Shown: in pieces, positions 18,368 through 28,343 of the stretch
Position numbering within the stretch: position 1 is the stretch's first letter
How the letters are laid out: every line of letters starts with the position of its first letter
NCBI RefSeq assembly: GCF_000971175.1
Contig: NZ_BBLY01000001.1
Location: 917,709 to 981,708, forward strand
Direction: 5' to 3'
Length of the DNA stretch: 64,000 nucleotides
Source: Demequina pelophila
GTDB taxonomy: Bacteria; Actinomycetota; Actinomycetes; Actinomycetales; Demequinaceae
Made by a program: the position numbers and the translations under genes
The notes under the pieces: model-generated
Database searches by the model: none
Told to the model about the DNA's origin: nothing
Seen by the model: only the letters and a program-made list of their open reading frames with translations

Positions 18368-20524
18368 TCAGTCCAGCGCGGCGGCGCGGGTGAGCCCGTC
18401 CTCGACGACGTCGACGAAGGTCGCAATGCCGGAGCCGCGCGGGTGGACGCCGTCCGGTCCCAGGATCGACGTGTCTCGCTGGACGGCCTTCTCCCAGTCC
18501 GCGAGCACCACGTTCCCGTGCCGCTCGGCCACCCCGCGGATCGCGGCATTGGTGCCGGGAATCCACGAGCGGTCGGCGTAGCCGGTCACGATGACGACCC
18601 GGCGGTCGCCCACCGCCTCGACGAGAGCCTCGGCCAGGTGGTCGTTGACCGTGGAGTTGGTGGCGAGCGCGACCACCACGTAGGGGCGCAGGGCGCCGCG
18701 GCTGGCGAGGTCGCGCAGGCGGTCGACGCCGGTCGAGAACGCCATGCCCACCTCGGCCTCGACGGTGGCGCCGGGAAGAGCCTCGGCGAGGCCTCCGGCG
18801 GAGCCCAGCGTGACCGAGTCGCCGATGACGAACACCTGGTCCCCGACGGGCGCGGCGGGGGCTGACTCCTCGGGCTCGGGCTGGGACTGCTCGGACTGCT
18901 CGGGCTCTGACTTCTCCGGGGCCGGGTCGGCGGGCGCCTCCGACGCCGCGGGCTCGGGCTTCTCCGACGCTTCGGGCGCCGCGGTGGCCTCGGGGGATGT
19001 CGCCGCCTCGGGCTCGGCGGAGGGCTCGGCCGACGGCTCGGCGGAGGGCTCGGCCGGCTCCGTGGGCGCGGAGGGCTCGGCCGCCGCATCGCCCCCGTCC
19101 CGCTCCTCCGGGGCCGCGGACGGGGCGGTCGACGGGGTCGCCGCCACGACCTGCGCGCCCTCCTGAAGTTGCATCTCGAGCGAGGTGAACTCGGGGGCGT
19201 CGGCTACGGCGGTCGCGGTGAGGCCCAGCACGGCGGCCAGGGTGCCGCCGAAGATCACGGCGCGGCGACCGCGACGGCCGCGCACCTCCGTGCGCGTCGC
19301 CTCGACCACGTCGTGCGTGGGGTACAGCCAGTCGATCAGCGCGCGTCCCGCGCGCCGGAAGCCCAGCGTGCGGACCGGCTGCTCGATCCAGCGGTACGAG
19401 GCGCTGGCGGCGGCAAGCGTCGCCGCCGCGGTGAGCGCAGCGGTCGTCCACGACGAATCGTGCACGCGGCCGCCGTCGATCATGGTGACGACGACGACGA
19501 ACACCGGCCAGTGCCACAGGTAGATCCCGTACGAGCGCTCCCCCAGCCACGTGAGCGGCGCGACATCGAGCACGTGGCCGAGCGCGGGCTGCGACACCAC
19601 CAGGTGGAGCACCGCGGCGGCGGCGATCGAGGCGAGCAGCAGGCCGCCGCGGTAGGTCCAGGGCGAGTCCCAGGGCATGAAGACGGCAAGCGCGCCCACG
19701 GTCACGGCGCCCAGCAGCCCGGCCGCCCAGGTGGCCGTCAGGTGGCGGGCCGTGGGGCGGATCCGGCGGATCGCGCGGTCGCTGTGCCAGAAGGCGAGCG
19801 CCGCCCCGAGCATCAGCCCGAAGGCATGGGTGTCCGTGCCCACGTAGACGCGCGTGGGGTCACCGGCCGCCGGGGCGAGCAGGGCCATCGCGATGGCGGA
19901 GACCGCGGCGACGCCGAGCGCCCAGGACGCGGCGCGACGGCGCACCATCGCCATGCCCGTAATGGCCACGACCACGAGCGGCCACACGAAGTAGAACTGC
20001 TCCTCGACCGCGAGCGACCACAGGTTCCCGAACAGATGCGGAGAGCCGGCCGCGGCGTAGCTCTGGCCCAGCAGCACCGCGAGCCAGTTGCTCGTGAACG
20101 TGGCCGCGGCGGCCAGCTGCGCGCCCACGCCGACCAGCAGGTCGCCCCAGAGCGAGCCCGCCACGGGGTCGCCGCGCAGCTGGACGGCGAGCGCGCCGAG
20201 CCCGACCGCGGACACGCACACGAGCACCACGACGACGAGCGCCGGCAGGAGCCGGCGCGCGCGATGGAGCCAGAAGCGTCGGAGCGAGATCCGGCCGGAA
20301 TGGTCGCGCTCGCGCAGCAGGATGGTGGTGATCAGGAAGCCGGAGAGTACGAAGAACACGTCGACGCCGATGTACCCGCCGGGCAGCGGTGCCGGCAGCA
20401 GGTGGTAGACGACCACGAGGATGACGGCGATCGCGCGCAGGCCGTCGAGCCCCGCGATGCGGCCGAGAGCCGGCGGTCGCGTGGGGGTCGTCCGTGCCTT
20501 CGCGGCCGATGCGGTGCTGATGAT
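18368..20524 (-). CDS. OatA-like acyltransferase: AcylT3 membrane domain fused to SGNH hydrolase
   Basis: Likely O-acetylates a cell-envelope glycan. The N-terminal acyltransferase-3 domain starts at GLDGLRAIAVILVVVYHL, continues with GGYIGVDVFFVLSGFLIT and has about ten membrane helices. An Ala/Pro/Ser/Glu-rich linker with SAEP repeats (about 70 residues) leads to an extracellular SGNH domain with FVIGDSVTLGSAGG (nucleophile Ser) and DGVHPRGSG (His). Start unresolved: no ATG, GTG or TTG exists in frame between the hemW stop (20698) and GLDGLR. I place the boundary at an ATC after a GGAAGGGAAGG tract and a GGCGGCCG/CGGCCGCC hairpin; a CTG overlapping the hemW stop is the other option. Confidence 0.8.
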   Translation of the reverse strand: MISTASAAKARTTPTRPPALGRIAGLDGLRAIAVILVVVYHLLPAPLPGGYIGVDVFFVLSGFLITTILLRERDHSGRISLRRFWLHRARRLLPALVVVVLVCVSAVGLGALAVQLRGDPVAGSLWGDLLVGVGAQLAAAATFTSNWLAVLLGQSYAAAGSPHLFGNLWSLAVEEQFYFVWPLVVVAITGMAMVRRRAASWALGVAAVSAIAMALLAPAAGDPTRVYVGTDTHAFGLMLGAALAFWHSDRAIRRIRPTARHLTATWAAGLLGAVTVGALAVFMPWDSPWTYRGGLLLASIAAAAVLHLVVSQPALGHVLDVAPLTWLGERSYGIYLWHWPVFVVVVTMIDGGRVHDSSWTTAALTAAATLAAASASYRWIEQPVRTLGFRRAGRALIDWLYPTHDVVEATRTEVRGRRGRRAVIFGGTLAAVLGLTATAVADAPEFTSLEMQLQEGAQVVAATPSTAPSAAPEERDGGDAAAEPSAPTEPAEPSAEPSAEPSAEPEAATSPEATAAPEASEKPEPAASEAPADPAPEKSEPEQSEQSQPEPEESAPAAPVGDQVFVIGDSVTLGSAGGLAEALPGATVEAEVGMAFSTGVDRLRDLASRGALRPYVVVALATNSTVNDHLAEALVEAVGDRRVVIVTGYADRSWIPGTNAAIRGVAERHGNVVLADWEKAVQRDTSILGPDGVHPRGSGIATFVDVVEDGLTRAAALD

Positions 20525-20697
20525 GCCTACCCGGCGGCCGGGGCGGCCGCCTTCCCTTCCTGCGGTACCAAGGATAGGCGGCGGGCCGGGCGGAACCGGG
20601 CAAAGCGCGCGGCCCCCGCACGGTTCGGGCGCGTCGCCCGCCGAGCCTCCCGGAGTGTCGCGCGGCGTGTCGCGCGACCAGCGGCCGGACGCGTTGC

Positions 20698-21914
20698 TCA
20701 GAACGCCAGCGCGCGCACCGCGAGGTCCGCGAGCAGGCGTCCCCGGCGGGTGAGTCGCAGCGTGCCCGCGAGAGCGTCCCTGCCGTCGAGGAGCCCGTCG
20801 CCCACGAGCCGGGCGATCTGCTCGGAGCGCCCCTCGACCAGCGAGCGCGGGATGCCGTCGGCGAGCCGCAGCCGCAGCATGACGGCCTCGAGCGCCAGGT
20901 CCTCCGCGGACAGCGGCTCGACCTCGGCGGCGGGGCTCTCCCCCGCCGCGAGCCGCGCCGCGTACGCGCGGGGATGCTTGACGTTCCACCATCGGCGGGC
21001 GCCCGTGCCGTCGGGGCCGGGGCCCAGATACGAGTGCGCGCCGGGGCCCACGCCCCACCAGTCCTGGCTGTGCCAGTAGGCGACGTTGTGGCGGCAGGCG
21101 TCGGCCGGCGTGCGTGCCCAGTTGGAGACCTCGTACCAGGAGTAGCCGGCCTCGCTCAGGAGCGTGTCCGCGAGCTCGTACATGTCCGCCTGCGTGTCCG
21201 GGTCCGTGGCCGCGATCTCGCCGCGGCGCAGCTGGCCGCCCATGCGGGTCCCGGGCTCGATGACGAGGGCGTAGGCGCTCACGTGGTCGGGGCCGAGCGC
21301 GATCGCGGTCTCGAGGCTGGTCCGCCAGTCGGCGAGGGACTCGCCGGGCGTGCCGTAGATGAGGTCGAGGCTCACGGCCAGGCCCGCCGCGCGCGCGCCC
21401 TCGACCGCCCGCGCCACGTTGGCCGGCTCGTGGGTGCGGTCGAGCGTCGCAAGCACGTGCGGCACTGCGGACTGCATCCCGAGGCTCACCCGTGTGAAGC
21501 CTGCCTCCGCGAGCGTCGCGAGCGACTCGGGGGTGACCGAGTCGGGGTTCGCCTCGGTGGTGACCTCCGCATCGTCCGCCAGTCCCCAGGTGGCGCGCAC
21601 GCCGGCCAGGAGGGCCGCCAGCGCGGCCGGATCGAGCATCGTCGGGGTGCCGCCGCCGAAAAAGACGGTGCGCGCGGGACGGCCGTCCCCGTGCATCGTC
21701 CCCCAGGCCATCGCCATCTCCGCCAGGGCGGCCTCGACGTAGCCCTCGCGGGTGGCGCCGGCGGCCTCGCCGGGTGCGTACGTGTTGAAGTCGCAGTAGC
21801 CGCAGCGGACCGCGCAGAACGGCACGTGGACGTAGATGCCCAGGTCGCGGGCGACCTCCGGAGCGGCGCCGTCGCGGGCGACCTCCGGAGCGGCGCCGTC
21901 GCGGGCGGCCTCCA

Positions 21915-21915
<1 letters not shown>
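20698..21915 (-). CDS. hemW: Radical SAM heme chaperone HemW (coproporphyrinogen oxidase-like)
   Basis: A 405-residue radical SAM protein, today regarded as a heme chaperone rather than an oxidase. The cluster motif is CAVRCGYCDF near residue 33, preceded by YVHVPF, with GGGTPTML and the HemN C-terminal domain downstream. GTG start overlaps the lepA stop (TAGTG). The first 23 residues contain a perfect 27-bp tandem duplication (DGAAPEVAR twice), which looks like a recent slippage event and probably is not part of the enzyme fold. The lepA-hemW order is conserved in Actinobacteria. Confidence 0.92.
21847..21900. repeat. Perfect 27-bp tandem duplication in the hemW 5' end
   Basis: Two identical 27-base units (21847-21873 and 21874-21900) and the start of a third partial copy, encoding DGAAPEVAR twice. 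Confidence 0.9.
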
Positions 21916-23768
<1,853 letters not shown>

Positions 23769-23970
23769 GGTGATGTTCGTCCCTCGGGTCGTGCGGGCGT
23801 GGTGGACCCTCTATGTTCCCACGGTTCGGCGCCGACGCTCGCGCCGGGGCCGCGGACCAGGGGACGATGCGCGGAGTGACATCCGTCACTTCCTCCCCTT
23901 CAGCCCCGCTCACCGGGTGCCGATACAGGGACGTGCCTCCCCGCCGGGGAGCGCGCGGCCCGAGGAGGTG
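23769..23970. other. Divergent gap between lepA and the GGDEF-EAL gene
   Basis: No gene. It contains an exact GGGGACGATGC (23860-23870), directly followed by a palindrome AGTGAC-ATCC-GTCACT (23875-23890) that may be an operator, and a -10-like TAGAGG for lepA. Which regulator would bind is unknown. Confidence 0.45.
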
Positions 23971-25674
23971 ATGGAGTCCGTGTCAGGCGACGAGCTGTTC
24001 CGACCCGCGTTCGACGGCTCCCCCATCGGGATGGCCGTCCTGGACGCGGACGCGGCGCTGCGCGACGTCAACATGGCCTTCGCGCGGCTGGTGGGCCGCT
24101 CGGTCGCGAGCCTGCGCACCATGTCCCTCGCGGACGTCACCCACCCGGACGACGTCCAGCACCACCGCGAACTGCTCGCACAGGTGGCCTCGCGCGAGCT
24201 GCCGTACTTCCAGTCGCAGCTGCGGCTGCTGCACCGCGGCGGCGACGCGGTGTGGGCGCGGCTGACGGTCTCCCCCGGCGACCCCGGCTCCGACACGTAC
24301 GTCGCCCACGTCGAGGACATCACCGAGATCCGGCGTGCGCGCGACCTGCTCGAGCGCCGCGCCCTGTACGACCACCTCACGGGGCTGGCGAACCGCACGC
24401 TGGTGCTCGACCGCACCACGCGGGCCCTCGAGTCCCGCCGCGACGACTGTTCGTCCGTCGCGTGCATCTTCCTCGACGTGGACCACTTCAAGGTGATCAA
24501 CGACTCCCTGGGCCACGCCGCGGGCGACGAGATGCTGCGGGAGATCGCGCGCCGCATCCGGCGCACGGTCCGGCCGATCGACACGGTCGCGCGCCTGGGC
24601 GGGGACGAGTTCGTGGTGCTGCTCGACGGCGTCGCGAGCCAGGCGGCGGCGGAGGCGTACCTGACGGTGGTCGCCGCGGAGGTGCAGGTGCCGTTCACGC
24701 TCGCGGACCACGAGGTGGTGCCCACCGTGAGCGCCGGCCTCGCCCTGAGCGAGCCTGGCATGACCGCGGAGACGCTGCTGCGCAACGCGGACACGGCGAT
24801 GTACACGGCCAAGCGGCGCGGCCGCGCCCGCATCGAGGTGTTCAGCCACGACCTGCGCTCGGACGCGCTGAGCCGGCTGTCGATCGAATCGGAGCTGCGC
24901 ACCGCGATCCGCGAGGGCGAGCTGGCGGTCCACTACCAGCCGGTCGTGCGGCTCGAGGACCGCGCCGTGGTGGCCTTCGAGGCGCTGGTGCGGTGGCAGC
25001 ACCCCAACCGGGGCCTGCTCATGCCCGACCAGTTCATCGAGGTGTGCGAGGAGGCCAACCTGGTGGTGCCGCTCGGCGCGTTCGTCATCACCGAGGCGTG
25101 CCGCTTCCTGGCCGACCGGCCCGGCTTCCGCGGTCAGGTGTTCGTCAACGTGTCCACCCGGCAGATCGGCGCCGCGGACCTCACCCGCGTCGTGGCCCAG
25201 GCCCTGGAGTCCACGGGCATCGCGCCGGGCCGGCTGGGTCTCGAGATCACCGAGTCCGGCGTGCTGGGCGCCACCGCGTCCGCGCGGGCGGACCTGGCGG
25301 GGCTCGCGGCGCTCGGGGTGGACCTGGTGATCGACGACTTCGGCACCGGCTACAGCGCGCTCAGCTCCGTGCTGCTCAACCCGGTCAGCGGGCTCAAGCT
25401 GGCCCGCGAGTTCACCGTGCGCCTGGGAGATGCGGCCACCGGAGACCGCATCTCCTCCACCATCGCCATGCTGTCCTCGAGCCTGGGCCTCTACGGCGTC
25501 ATCGAGGGCATCGAGACCGAGCAGGAGTACGACCGCGCCCGCGCCCACGGCTGGGAGCTGGGCCAGGGCTACCTGTTCGGACGCGCCGTCCCGGCCGAAC
25601 ACATCGTCGTCGCCGCGGACGGGACCGCGGCCCTGGCACCGCCCGCGAGCGGGCGGCTACCGTCGATCGGATGA
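23971..25674 (+). CDS. PAS-GGDEF-EAL cyclic-di-GMP signalling protein
   Basis: A cytoplasmic bifunctional c-di-GMP protein (567 residues) without membrane helices. A PAS sensor (about 5-120) precedes the GGDEF domain with intact RLGGDEF and an RPID inhibitory I-site five residues before it, so cyclase activity and product inhibition are both plausible. The EAL domain has FEALVRW, FVNVSTRQ, LEITESGV and DDFGTGYSAL, but LKLAREFT replaces the usual LKID segment, so phosphodiesterase activity is uncertain. ATG at 23971 follows AGGAGG by only two bases; GTG at 23980 is a possible start. Its stop overlaps the next gene (ATGA). Confidence 0.92.
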   Translation: MESVSGDELFRPAFDGSPIGMAVLDADAALRDVNMAFARLVGRSVASLRTMSLADVTHPDDVQHHRELLAQVASRELPYFQSQLRLLHRGGDAVWARLTVSPGDPGSDTYVAHVEDITEIRRARDLLERRALYDHLTGLANRTLVLDRTTRALESRRDDCSSVACIFLDVDHFKVINDSLGHAAGDEMLREIARRIRRTVRPIDTVARLGGDEFVVLLDGVASQAAAEAYLTVVAAEVQVPFTLADHEVVPTVSAGLALSEPGMTAETLLRNADTAMYTAKRRGRARIEVFSHDLRSDALSRLSIESELRTAIREGELAVHYQPVVRLEDRAVVAFEALVRWQHPNRGLLMPDQFIEVCEEANLVVPLGAFVITEACRFLADRPGFRGQVFVNVSTRQIGAADLTRVVAQALESTGIAPGRLGLEITESGVLGATASARADLAGLAALGVDLVIDDFGTGYSALSSVLLNPVSGLKLAREFTVRLGDAATGDRISSTIAMLSSSLGLYGVIEGIETEQEYDRARAHGWELGQGYLFGRAVPAEHIVVAADGTAALAPPASGRLPSIG

Positions 25675-26198
25675 GCCGCTCCTCCCTCCTCAGCCTCGTC
25701 CGCCGCATCGTCAAGGCGGCGCTGTCCACGCCCGCCCCCGGCCGCAAGGCCGGACCCACGCCGGGACCCCGGCGCGGCGGCGGCAAGGGACGCGGCGCAT
25801 CGTCCACCGGCTATCCGGGCGACTTCACCGGCACTCCCCGCGTCGAGTACCGCCCGGACCTGGACGGCGACCCGGACCCGGGCGAGATCGTGTGGACGTG
25901 GGTGCCCTTCGAGGAGGACCACTCGCAGGGCAAGGACCGCCCGGTGCTGCTCGTCGGGCGCGACGGCCGCTGGCTGCTGGGCCTCATGCTCACGAGCAAG
26001 GACCACGACGCGGACGCCGCGGACGAGGCCCGCTGGGGACGGCGCTGGATGGACATCGGCACCGGACCGTGGGACCGTCAGGGGCGCCCCTCCGAGGTGC
26101 GGCTCGACCGCATCATCCGGGTCGACCCGGACAAGGTGCGCCGCGAGGGCGCGATCCTCGACCGGCGCGTGTTCGACCGGGTCGCCAAGTCCCTGTAA
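25671..26198 (+). CDS. PemK/MazF-like protein without a visible antitoxin
   Basis: A 175-residue protein. A basic, Gly/Pro-rich N-terminal region of about 55 residues precedes a PemK/MazF-like fold: PGEIVWTWVPFEEDHSQGKD, RPVLLVGRDGRWLLGLMLTSKD and a C-terminal VDPDKVRREGAILDRRVFDRV. MazF-type proteins cleave RNA, but no small antitoxin gene lies on either side, so this belongs with the solitary actinobacterial forms whose role is unclear. The ATG overlaps the GGDEF-EAL stop (ATGA), implying coupled expression; TACCGT lies seven bases before the ATG, a possible leaderless start of its own. Confidence 0.75.
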   Translation: MSRSSLLSLVRRIVKAALSTPAPGRKAGPTPGPRRGGGKGRGASSTGYPGDFTGTPRVEYRPDLDGDPDPGEIVWTWVPFEEDHSQGKDRPVLLVGRDGRWLLGLMLTSKDHDADAADEARWGRRWMDIGTGPWDRQGRPSEVRLDRIIRVDPDKVRREGAILDRRVFDRVAKSL

Positions 26199-26210
26199 CA
26201 CGGGTATCGG

Positions 26211-26219
26211 TGGTACGAT
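26211..26219 (+). promoter_or_regulatory. Extended -10 promoter of rpsT
   Basis: TGGTACGAT (extended -10 TGn plus TACGAT) about 70 bases before the rpsT start. The leader contains a hairpin formed by GTGAGCGCG and CGCGCCTCAC, perhaps involved in control by S20. Confidence 0.5.
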
Positions 26220-26289
26220 AGGCGCTTGTGTGTGAGCGCGTTGCTCGCGCCTCACCCCAAGATTTCCACCAGAACGCAGAAGGATCGCT

Positions 26290-26550
26290 GTGGCCAACAT
26301 CAAGTCGAAGATCAAGCGCATCGGGACCAACGAGAAGGCTCGCGCGCGCAACGTCGCCGTGAAGTCCGAGCTCAAGACCCACGTGCGCAAGGTGCGCGAG
26401 GCCGTCGCCGCGGGCGACAAGGACAACGCGCAGACCGCCCTCAAGACCGCCTCGGTCAAGCTCGACAAGGCTGTCTCGAAGGGCATCATCCACAAGAACC
26501 AGGCCGCGAACCGCAAGTCGGCGCTGGCCAAGCAGGTCGCCGCGCTGTAA
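26290..26550 (+). CDS. rpsT: 30S ribosomal protein S20
   Basis: Small basic ribosomal protein (86 residues) binding 16S rRNA. The full-length family sequence is visible, from [20 protein letters not shown] to [16 protein letters not shown] start with AAGGA seven bases upstream. Codon use is strongly biased (AAG, GTC, CTC), as expected for a highly expressed gene. A terminator follows directly. Confidence 0.98.
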   Translation: MANIKSKIKRIGTNEKARARNVAVKSELKTHVRKVREAVAAGDKDNAQTALKTASVKLDKAVSKGIIHKNQAANRKSALAKQVAAL

Positions 26551-26570
26551 AGGCCGCGACCTTCGCAGAG

Positions 26571-26607
26571 AGCCCCGGACCCGCCACGGCGGCCGGGGCT
26601 TTCGTCT
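26571..26607 (+). terminator. rpsT terminator
   Basis: AGCCCCGG pairs with CCGGGGCT, followed by TTCGTCT, a weak U-rich run. Confidence 0.85.
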
Positions 26608-26623
26608 GCGTGGGGCTCCACTC

Positions 26624-27322
26624 ATGACCATCGCACCTCCCCGCCTCTGGCATCCGACGGCCTGCCAGGCCGCTCCACCGCACCCGCCGCGCCTGCCCGC
26701 GCTGGTGGGCCGTCAGGGCATCTTCACCGCGGACGGCGAGCGCGCCGGCTACGAGCTGCTCTACCGCGCCCACCTGCACGACACGTCGCGCGTGGACCTG
26801 TGGCCGGCCGACGCCCAGGACCGCGCGACCGAGCACGTCATCGCGGCGGCCTTCTGGCGCTCCCCCGACATCACGGTCCCCCACCCGGCGTTCGTCAACG
26901 TCACGCGCGGGTTCCTCATGTCCGGCGCGGCCCTGTCGCACTGCGACCCGGCCACGGTGGTGCTCGAGGTGCTCGAGACCGTCGAGGTGGACGATGCGCT
27001 ACTCGCCCAGGTGCGCGCCCTCCGTGAGCGCGGATTCCGGATCGCGGTGGACGACTTCACCGGCACCGACTCCCAGGTGGCGCTGCTGCCCCTGGCCGAC
27101 TACGTCAAGATCGACGTGCGCGACCTGGGCGCCGACGGCGGCGCCGCGCTGGTCGCGCTCGCACGGTCCGGCCGTGGTGGGCGTGAGCGGCTGCTGGTGG
27201 CCGAGCGCGTCGAGCGCGCGACCGAACTGGAGCGCTGCCGCGACCTGGGCTTCGATCTCTACCAGGGATTCTGGTTCGAGCGCGTGGCCATTCACGTCCA
27301 GGGCGGGTACGCCGCGAGCTGA
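26624..27322 (+). CDS. Stand-alone EAL-like domain protein, probably non-catalytic
   Basis: A 232-residue protein covering most of an EAL fold. The first motif is YELLYR instead of EALxR; AFVNVTRG, VLEVLETVE, IAVDDFTG, YVKIDVRDL and LLVAERVE correspond to the later motifs, ending in LYQGFWF. The loss of the EAL triplet resembles YuxH/CdgJ-type signalling proteins, but the HDOD domain usually fused to those is absent. It probably binds c-di-GMP or a partner rather than hydrolysing it. No clear ribosome site; it is 73 bases after rpsT, beyond its terminator, and close to another c-di-GMP protein. Confidence 0.7.
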   Translation: MTIAPPRLWHPTACQAAPPHPPRLPALVGRQGIFTADGERAGYELLYRAHLHDTSRVDLWPADAQDRATEHVIAAAFWRSPDITVPHPAFVNVTRGFLMSGAALSHCDPATVVLEVLETVEVDDALLAQVRALRERGFRIAVDDFTGTDSQVALLPLADYVKIDVRDLGADGGAALVALARSGRGGRERLLVAERVERATELERCRDLGFDLYQGFWFERVAIHVQGGYAAS

Positions 27323-27355
27323 CCGCTCCGCGGCCCTTGTGGTGCCCGCGCGTCG

Positions 27356-28339
27356 TCAGCCGGATGCGAGGGAGGCGACGGTGCGCACGGCCCGCTCGAG
27401 CGCGAAGCCCGGGGCTCGCGAGGCTCCCTTGATCTCCGCATCGGCGCGGGCGAGCGCCTGCACCGCCTGGGCGAGCCGCTCCGCATCCCACCGCGCCAGG
27501 GCCTTGCGCGCCTGCTCGACCTGCCAGGGCGCCATCTTGAGGTCCACGCCGCGTCCGCGCGACGCGCCCACCTTGATGAGCTGGCGCACCTTCATCGCGA
27601 GCGCCGCGACGAGCGGCACGGGGTCCGTCCCGGTCGCGAGCGCGTGCCGGACCAGGGCGATCGCCTCGGCCTCCTTGCCGGCGATCGCGGCGTCGGCGAC
27701 CGCGAAGCCGGTCGCATTGACACGGGTGCCGTAGTAGCGCGCGACGGCCTGCTCGTCGATCGAGCCCTCGACGTCGCTGACCAGCTGGGCGCACGCGGCG
27801 GCGATCTCCGCGACGTCGTCGCCCACGGCGTCCACGAGCGCCTTGACCGCCCTTCCCCGGGCCGGCCGCCCGGCGCGCTCGAACTCTCCGGTGGCAAAGT
27901 CGAGACGGGCGCGCTCGTTGTCGATCTTGGGGCAGTCGTAGCGCGGGGCACCGGCCTGCTTGAGGGTGTCGAGCAGCTTCTTTCCGCGCTGGCCGCCGTC
28001 GTGCACCACGACCACGACGCAGTCCGGGTCCGGCGCCGTGACGTAGGCGAGGGCGTCGGCGAGGAAGTCGTCGTTCATCGCCCCGGCGTTCTCGAGCACG
28101 ACGATACCGGGCTCGCCGAACAGCGAGGGGCTGGTCGCGCTCACCAGGCTGCCCCGCGAGTAGCCGGCGGCATCGAGGCGCGTCACCTGGACCTCGCCGT
28201 GCGCGCGCTTCTGAACGACAATGCGCTCGACGGCGCGTGCGCGCAGGAGCTCCTCCTTGCCGTGCACCAGCACCAGGGGCGCCGGCGCCGCGCGGTGCCA
28301 CGTGGGCTCCACCTGGGATCGCTGTCCTCGTCCTGCCAC
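27356..28339 (-). CDS. holA: DNA polymerase III subunit delta
   Basis: Clamp-loader delta subunit (327 residues), which opens the sliding clamp. Family features are APLVLVHGKEELLRARAVERIV near the N terminus, VVVVHDGGQRGKKLLDTLKQAG, the helical middle and a C-terminal collar domain ending near ADAEIKGAS. GTG at 28339 lies four bases after the comEC stop and gives a normal length; a second GTG at 28312 is possible. The comEA-comEC-holA order is conserved in many Actinobacteria. Confidence 0.92.
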   Translation of the reverse strand: MAGRGQRSQVEPTWHRAAPAPLVLVHGKEELLRARAVERIVVQKRAHGEVQVTRLDAAGYSRGSLVSATSPSLFGEPGIVVLENAGAMNDDFLADALAYVTAPDPDCVVVVVHDGGQRGKKLLDTLKQAGAPRYDCPKIDNERARLDFATGEFERAGRPARGRAVKALVDAVGDDVAEIAAACAQLVSDVEGSIDEQAVARYYGTRVNATGFAVADAAIAGKEAEAIALVRHALATGTDPVPLVAALAMKVRQLIKVGASRGRGVDLKMAPWQVEQARKALARWDAERLAQAVQALARADAEIKGASRAPGFALERAVRTVASLASG

Positions 28340-28343
28340 GCGC

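Noticed and set aside
26199-26624. An antitoxin gene for the PemK-like protein
   Set aside because: The downstream frame is rpsT and the upstream gene is a full-length c-di-GMP enzyme; no small acidic or DNA-binding frame with a start site exists on either side.
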